A DNA stretch of 15,634 bases from Cyanobacteria bacterium UBA5018 (lineage in GTDB: Bacteria; Cyanobacteriota; Cyanobacteriia; PCC-6307; Cyanobiaceae). The position numbers and the translations under genes were made by a program. The stretch spans positions 7,970 to 23,603 of the forward strand of contig DGYA01000087.1 of the NCBI GenBank assembly GCA_002396505.1. The letters run 5' to 3'. Each line of letters opens with the position of its first letter. Position 1 is the stretch's first letter. Under the pieces are notes generated by a model that ran no database searches, was not told where the DNA came from, and was given only the letters and a program-made list of their open reading frames with translations. Of the stretch, positions 12,192-15,634 are shown piece after piece.

Positions 12192-13430
12192 ATGTCTCCC
12201 GGCCCCGCCCGTCGGCTCGATGGCGTGCTGGAGCCGGTGATTCCGGTGCTCGGTGAGCTGATCCGCGCCCACCCAAATACCCTCTCCCTGGCCCAGGGGA
12301 TGGTGAATTGGGGGCCGCCGCCGGCTGTGGCCCAAGCGCTGCAAGCGGCCCTGCAAGCGGCTCAGGAGGCAGATTCTCAGCAGGGTTCAGCTGGCCTGGA
12401 TCGCTACGGGGCCACCTATGGAGATCCGGCCCTGCTGGAGCTGATCGCCGCCAAGCTCCGCCGCCAAAACGGCCTTGATTTAGCTGGCGCCGCCCTGCTG
12501 GTAACCGGTGGCAGCAACATGGCCTTCCAGGTGATCGTGCAGGCGATCTGTGAACCGGGCAGCGAGGTGATCCTGCCGCTGCCCTTTTATTTCAACCACG
12601 TGATGGCGGTGCAGCTGGCCGGGGGCCAGCCGGTGGCGGTGGCCGCTGGAGCTTTCCCCGATCCCCAGCAGCTGGCGGCGGCGATCACCCCCCGCACCAG
12701 GGCGATTGTGACGGTGTCGCCCAACAATCCCAGCGGCGTGGTGATGCCGCCCGAATTGTTGCGCCAGATCAACCAGCTCTGCGCCGAGCGCGGCTTGTTT
12801 CATATCAGCGATGAGGCCTACGAGGTGTTTGTGCAAGGCGCCACAGCCCATGCCAGCCCGGGGGCACAGCCTGGGGCGGCGGCCCACACCATCTCGCTCT
12901 ATTCGCTGTCCAAGGCCTATGGCATGGCGGGCTGGCGCATCGGCTACGGGGCGGTGCCCCGCCAGCTGCTGCCGGCCCTGGCCAAGGTGCTGGACACTGT
13001 TCAAATCGCTCCGCCGCTGATCACCCAGCTGGCGGCCCGGGCGGCCCTGGCGGTGGATCCCGCCTGGTGCCAGCGGCAGGTGGCCAGCCTGGCGCCGCGG
13101 CGGCTTCAGTTGCTGGCGGCGGTGGCCCAGTGGCAGCAGCAGGGGCTGCCCGTGCGGCTCTGGGCCGAACCCGACGGCGCCTTCTATGGCCTGCTGGCGG
13201 TGGAGGGCCTGGTGGCAGCAAACGGCTCGCCCCTCGGCAGCGATGCCCTGATGCGCCAGTTGGTGGAGCAGCATGGAGTGGCGGCGGTGAGTGGCCGGGC
13301 CTTTGGCTTTGCCGCAGCTGGCCCCAAGTGTCTGCTGAGGCTCAGCTACGGCATGCTCGACGGCAAGGAGTTGGCCACGGCACTAGAGCGGCTGGAGGCC
13401 GGCCTGCGCCAGCTGCTGCCAAGCGGCTAG
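12192..13430 (+). CDS. Class I/II pyridoxal-phosphate aminotransferase
   Basis: 412 aa, fold-type I PLP enzyme. Marks: LSLAQGMVNWGPPP near the N terminus, LDRYGATYGDPALLELI, VTGGSNMAF (cofactor-phosphate loop), VTVSPNNPSGVV (the conserved Asn), ISDEAYEVF (Asp-x-x-Tyr), SLSKAYGMAGWRIGY with the PLP-binding Lys at about residue 241, and LLRLSYG with the carboxylate-binding Arg. The amino-acid specificity cannot be read; it resembles the aspartate/aromatic/kynurenine-type group. The ATG at 12192 is preferred over a GTG at 12156. It converges on trpA with 22 bp between the stops. Confidence 0.9.
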   Translation: MSPGPARRLDGVLEPVIPVLGELIRAHPNTLSLAQGMVNWGPPPAVAQALQAALQAAQEADSQQGSAGLDRYGATYGDPALLELIAAKLRRQNGLDLAGAALLVTGGSNMAFQVIVQAICEPGSEVILPLPFYFNHVMAVQLAGGQPVAVAAGAFPDPQQLAAAITPRTRAIVTVSPNNPSGVVMPPELLRQINQLCAERGLFHISDEAYEVFVQGATAHASPGAQPGAAAHTISLYSLSKAYGMAGWRIGYGAVPRQLLPALAKVLDTVQIAPPLITQLAARAALAVDPAWCQRQVASLAPRRLQLLAAVAQWQQQGLPVRLWAEPDGAFYGLLAVEGLVAANGSPLGSDALMRQLVEQHGVAAVSGRAFGFAAAGPKCLLRLSYGMLDGKELATALERLEAGLRQLLPSG

Positions 13431-13452
13431 TTGTCCAGCGACTAGACGCAAT

Positions 13453-14274
13453 TCAGCGATCGAGGCCCTGGCGCAGTTCGGCGCAGAAGCGTCCGGCGGC
13501 GGCGGCTACGTCCGCTCCCTGGGCTTGGGCCTCAGCCATCCGCTTTACCAGGGCGCTGCCCACGATGGCGCCATCGGCGCCCCAGCCCTTCACCTGCTGG
13601 GCCTGGTCTGGGCCTGAAATGCCAAAGCCCACGGCCACTGGCGTGCCGCCCTGGGCTTGGAGCTGGGCCACCAGCGGCGCCACCCTGGTTTCCATGGCGG
13701 TGCGCACCCCGGTGACGCCGGTGACGCTCACCAGATACGTAAAACCGCGGCTGGCGCCATGGATGCGGGCCATGCGTTCGGGCGGCGTGGTGGGGGCTAC
13801 CAAAAGCACCAGATCGAGGCCATGGGCCGCGGCAATGGCGGAGAGCTTTTCGGCTTCCTCCAGAGGGAGATCCGGCACCACCAGGCCAGCGGCCCCGGCG
13901 GCGGCGGCGGCGGCGCAAAAGGCCTCCATGCCGCGGTTGAGCAATGGATTGGTGTAGGTGAACAGCACCACCGGCAGGCTGAGCTGCCCCTTGAGTTCGG
14001 CCAGCATCGCCAGTACGGCGGCGGGGGTGGTGCCGGCGGCCAGGGCGCGACCTGCGGCCGCCTGGATCACCGGACCATCGGCCAGCGGATCGCTGTAGGG
14101 GATGCCCAGTTCGATCAGGTCGGCGCCATTGGCCTCCAGGGCCAGCAGGGTGGCTTTGGTGGTGGCCAGATCCGGATCGCCAGCCACCAAAAAGGGCATC
14201 AGGGCACAGCGACCCTCGGCCTGCAGCCGCTGGAAGCGCTGCTGAATCATGCTGGTGGACGCGGCGGCAGGCAT
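13453..14274 (-). CDS. trpA: Tryptophan synthase alpha subunit
   Basis: 273 aa TIM barrel. It splits indole-3-glycerol phosphate to indole and glyceraldehyde-3-phosphate and passes indole to TrpB. The catalytic residues are present: E55 in LIELGIPYSD and D66 in DPLADGP, matching E. coli E49 and D60. Also seen are MPFLVAGDPD, NPLLNRG, VVPDLPLEE, VAPTTP, YLVSVTGVTG, VGFGISGPDQ and GAIVGSALV, the phosphate-binding end of the barrel. Starts at 14286 (GTG) and 14250 (ATG) are also possible; 14274 is a compromise. It is the last gene of the ndhL, DUF3007, trpA run, separated by about 180 bp that holds 12-bp repeats. Confidence 0.95.
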   Translation of the reverse strand: MPAAASTSMIQQRFQRLQAEGRCALMPFLVAGDPDLATTKATLLALEANGADLIELGIPYSDPLADGPVIQAAAGRALAAGTTPAAVLAMLAELKGQLSLPVVLFTYTNPLLNRGMEAFCAAAAAAGAAGLVVPDLPLEEAEKLSAIAAAHGLDLVLLVAPTTPPERMARIHGASRGFTYLVSVTGVTGVRTAMETRVAPLVAQLQAQGGTPVAVGFGISGPDQAQQVKGWGADGAIVGSALVKRMAEAQAQGADVAAAAGRFCAELRQGLDR

Positions 14275-14288
14275 GGCGGCGGTCACGG

Positions 14289-14298
14289 CGACGCGTCG
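14289..14298. promoter_or_regulatory. Palindrome upstream of trpA
   Basis: CGACGCGTCG is a perfect 10-bp palindrome 15 bp before the chosen trpA ATG. It may be a regulatory site or chance in GC-rich DNA. Confidence 0.2.
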
Positions 14299-14386
14299 GG
14301 GGCAGGTGCTGTGAGCCTATGCCGCAGCTCCTGGGACAGCCCTCCAGGTACTGCTGCACTGAAGGCAGCCCTCCTCTGGGCAGTAG

Positions 14387-14422
14387 TCAAGCCAGTGGCC
14401 AAGCCAATGGCCAAGCCAGTGG
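14387..14422. repeat. 12-bp tandem repeat, three copies, between DUF3007 and trpA
   Basis: TCAAGCCAGTGG (14387-14398), CCAAGCCAATGG (14399-14410) and CCAAGCCAGTGG (14411-14422) are head to tail. The core AA.CCAGTGGC also occurs in the 15/18-bp repeat at 3124-3207. Confidence 0.85.
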
Positions 14423-14458
14423 CCAGGCGGGAAGTGCCCAGCTCAAGTGCCCGGGGGC

Positions 14459-14779
14459 CTAATCGATTTGGCCGGTTTCCCGCAGCAGCAGCTCCTGTTC
14501 GGCGGGGCTGAGCGATTCAAAGCGCTTCTGCAGCTGTTCATCGGTGTAGGCGTCATAGGCCTGGCGGTACTGGCGCCGCTGTTCGATGAACGACATGCGG
14601 CCGCTGATCACCCGCACCAAATAGCTGCCCGTCCACACCAGCACCACCAGCATCAACAGGGCTGAGGTGGCGATGCCCGTGGAAAAACCCTCAATACCAC
14701 TGGCCTTGAGCAGCAGGTAGCCCAGGCCGCCGAGCCCAAACACACCTCCTCCCACCAGGATCACCTGAGCGCGGTTCAT
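14459..14779 (-). CDS. DUF3007 family protein
   Basis: 106 aa, found in cyanobacteria and plastid-bearing lineages; function not established. Two hydrophobic segments are near the N terminus (VILVGGGVFGLGGLGYLLL and GIATSALLMLVVLVWTGSYL). They are followed by a charged cytosolic or stromal tail: MSFIEQRRQYRQAYDAYTDE, QLQKRFESLSPAEQELLL. The MxFxEQRRxYR motif is typical of the family. The ATG at 14779 lies 4 bp after the ndhL stop, so the two genes are one operon. The steady pairing with ndhL suggests a link to NDH-1 or thylakoid membranes, which is inference. Confidence 0.85.
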   Translation of the reverse strand: MNRAQVILVGGGVFGLGGLGYLLLKASGIEGFSTGIATSALLMLVVLVWTGSYLVRVISGRMSFIEQRRQYRQAYDAYTDEQLQKRFESLSPAEQELLLRETGQID

Positions 14780-14783
14780 CGGC

Positions 14784-15029
14784 TCAGGCCTCGCTGTGGC
14801 CGGCCATCCGCAGGTTGATGAACGGCGCAAACAGGATCAGGCCAGGGAAGAACAGGAACACCAGTCCGTAGACCCCCAGGCGCTCGTACTTGCCCATCAC
14901 GGTCCAGCGCTTCACCATCCAGGCATAGAGGGCCAGGGGTACCGCCACCAGGTAAGCGCCGAGAATGGCGCCATAGGCCGCCAATACCAGCAGGGTGTCG
15001 GTGGAGATCGAGCTCAGGAACCCGGGCAC
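14784..15029 (-). CDS. ndhL: NAD(P)H-quinone oxidoreductase subunit L
   Basis: 81 aa, small membrane subunit of the cyanobacterial NDH-1 complex, which works in respiration, cyclic electron flow around photosystem I and CO2 uptake. Two transmembrane helices: TLLVLAAYGAILGAYLVAVP and YGLVFLFFPGLILFAPF. The conserved VPLALYAWMVKRW and FFPGLILFAPFINLR are clear family signatures. The start codon is GTG at 15029, with no obvious Shine-Dalgarno. The start lies in the stem of an inverted repeat (15027-15053). It is the first gene of the ndhL, DUF3007, trpA run and is divergent from tRNA-Leu. Confidence 0.92.
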   Translation of the reverse strand: MPGFLSSISTDTLLVLAAYGAILGAYLVAVPLALYAWMVKRWTVMGKYERLGVYGLVFLFFPGLILFAPFINLRMAGHSEA

Positions 15030-15053
15030 GGCACAGCAGGCTGAATTGCCGTG
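15027..15053 (-). promoter_or_regulatory. Inverted repeat covering the ndhL start codon
   Basis: CACGGCA (15027-15033) and TGCCGTG (15047-15053) form a perfect 7-bp stem with a 13-nt loop. In the ndhL mRNA the last three bases of the stem are the GTG start codon. The hairpin could limit access to the start. It may also bind a regulator in the tRNA/ndhL divergent region. Confidence 0.35.
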
Positions 15054-15071
15054 AATCTAGGATTCGCCGGC

Positions 15072-15155
15072 GGGGGCATGGCGGAAGTGGTAGACGCAGC
15101 GGACTTAAAATCCGCAGACGGCAACGTTGTGGGGGTTCAAGTCCCCCTGCCCCCA
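15072..15155 (+). tRNA. tRNA-Leu (anticodon UAA)
   Basis: 84 nt. The acceptor stem GGGGGCA pairs with TGCCCCC, and the discriminator base is A. The D arm is GCG/CGC. The anticodon stem GCGGA/TCCGC closes the loop CTTAAAA, giving anticodon TAA at 15106-15108. A long variable arm (class II, as in Leu) is followed by a T arm of GGGGG, TTCAAGT, CCCCC. CCA is not encoded. The anticodon loop is uninterrupted: the group I intron found in this tRNA in many cyanobacteria is absent. Confidence 0.97.
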
Positions 15156-15273
15156 TCCACAAGCTGCGCTTCCAGCGCAAGGGCGTCTTCAGGCCAAGCA
15201 GGCGTTTCAGGGGGATGACGACTTGATCAGCTGCTTGCGACCAGTTTCTTGCGGCGCTCGACTGGGTCGGGGT

Positions 15274-15634
15274 TCATGGGATATCTACCTCGCAGCGTTT
15301 GGCGATCTGCAACGCAAGGGCGTGGAAGTCTTTTCGGCAGGCCTGGGCCGCCTGGTAGTGACCCAGGGCTGATTCAAAGTGTGTCACAAGGGCCGTAGCC
15401 TGAGCTTTCAGCATTCGGTTCACTGAGCGGGCTTGCTCCTTCTCTGTGCCCGAAACCGGCTCTGCTGCAACCGATCTCGATCTGATCAGCTTCCTTGACG
15501 TGACCCCCTTTAGAGGTCCAGTTGCTATGAGAGCTGGTGGATAGGTCATGCCGCTCTCCATTGCTGTAGTGCCTCCAGGGGCGTACGCCCCTGGAGCCTT
15601 GAGGGCGGCCTGCAGGGGTTGTACTCCATCCGGT
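15274..15634 (-). CDS. Unrecognised protein, C-terminal part; frame open to the window edge
   Basis: The minus frame ending TGA at 15274-15276 stays open to the right edge (about 119 codons). An ATG at 15561 would give 95 aa, but it is probably internal because coding-like sequence (LQAALKAPGAYAPGG) continues upstream. The readable part has a basic stretch TSRKLIRSRS, then a likely helix from about SVNRMLKAQATALVTHFESA to the C terminus, which ends CEVDIP. I recognise no family. ATGA at the stop overlaps a 16-codon frame (MNPDPVERRKKLVASS) that ends at once, possibly a truncated next gene. Its place beside a tRNA gene, a common integration site, fits acquired or decaying DNA. Confidence 0.4.
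   Translation of the reverse strand, partial: PDGVQPLQAALKAPGAYAPGGTTAMESGMTYPPALIATGPLKGVTSRKLIRSRSVAAEPVSGTEKEQARSVNRMLKAQATALVTHFESALGHYQAAQACRKDFHALALQIAKRCEVDIP
15573..15596. repeat. Perfect 24-bp palindrome
   Basis: CTCCAGGGGCGT (15573-15584) is followed directly by its reverse complement (15585-15596). It lies within the open minus-strand frame near the edge. No T-run follows on either strand. It could be a recombination or protein-binding site, or a cruciform-forming repeat. Confidence 0.6.

Noticed and set aside
13067..13957. 296-codon plus frame across the aminotransferase end and trpA
   Set aside because: It is out of frame with the aminotransferase and antisense to trpA, both of which carry full family motifs.

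Overview
The window is GC-rich chromosomal DNA from a picocyanobacterium of the Synechococcus/Cyanobium type. Evidence for this is a cyAbrB regulator, NdhL of the photosynthetic NDH-1 complex, a DUF3007 protein, a cytochrome c6 paralogue, a fused HisIE, a PsiE-like protein, a Nif11-cupin fusion and an intronless tRNA-Leu(UAA). Most genes are ordinary housekeeping or conserved-hypothetical genes, packed tightly on both strands. I see no prophage, CRISPR array or intact transposase.

Layout. 1-940 is mostly non-coding and repeat-rich: 32-bp, 13-bp and 17-bp tandem repeats, one copy of a small dispersed element, and one possible 66-aa gene. 940-2262 holds divergent queD-like (-) and hisIE (+) genes. 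2259-3793 (-) holds a DUF2214 membrane protein followed by a secreted metzincin-like zinc protease. 3938-4801 (+) holds an N-terminally truncated YkvA/DUF1232 remnant that lies outside any long ORF, a 106-aa conserved hypothetical and an 83-aa secreted protein. 4802-5181 is an intergenic gap with a 98-bp element that has 20-bp terminal inverted repeats and a CTAA target duplication, as IS5-type elements do. 5182-6635 holds psiE (+) converging on a GNAT then Nif11-cupin operon (-). 6770-7186 is cyAbrB (+). 7191-11307 (-) is a two-gene SbcD/SbcC-like (YhaO/YhaN-like) DNA-repair nuclease operon. 11340-13430 holds a cytochrome c6-like gene (+), a YciI protein (-) and a PLP aminotransferase (+). 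13453-15029 (-) is ndhL, DUF3007, trpA. It is followed by tRNA-Leu(UAA) (+) and an unrecognised reading frame (-) that runs off the right edge.

The least ordinary signal is the non-coding DNA. Most longer gaps carry their own degenerate tandem repeat, with unit lengths of 12, 13, 17, 32 and 40 bp. Similar repeats of 15/18 and 21 bp enter the ends of the protease gene, and 15-bp repeats enter the SbcC-like gene. Together with the two miniature transposon-like copies and the decayed ykvA, they suggest a genome in which short-repeat expansion and small mobile elements reshape gene edges. All functional calls come from reading motifs by eye; no database search was possible.
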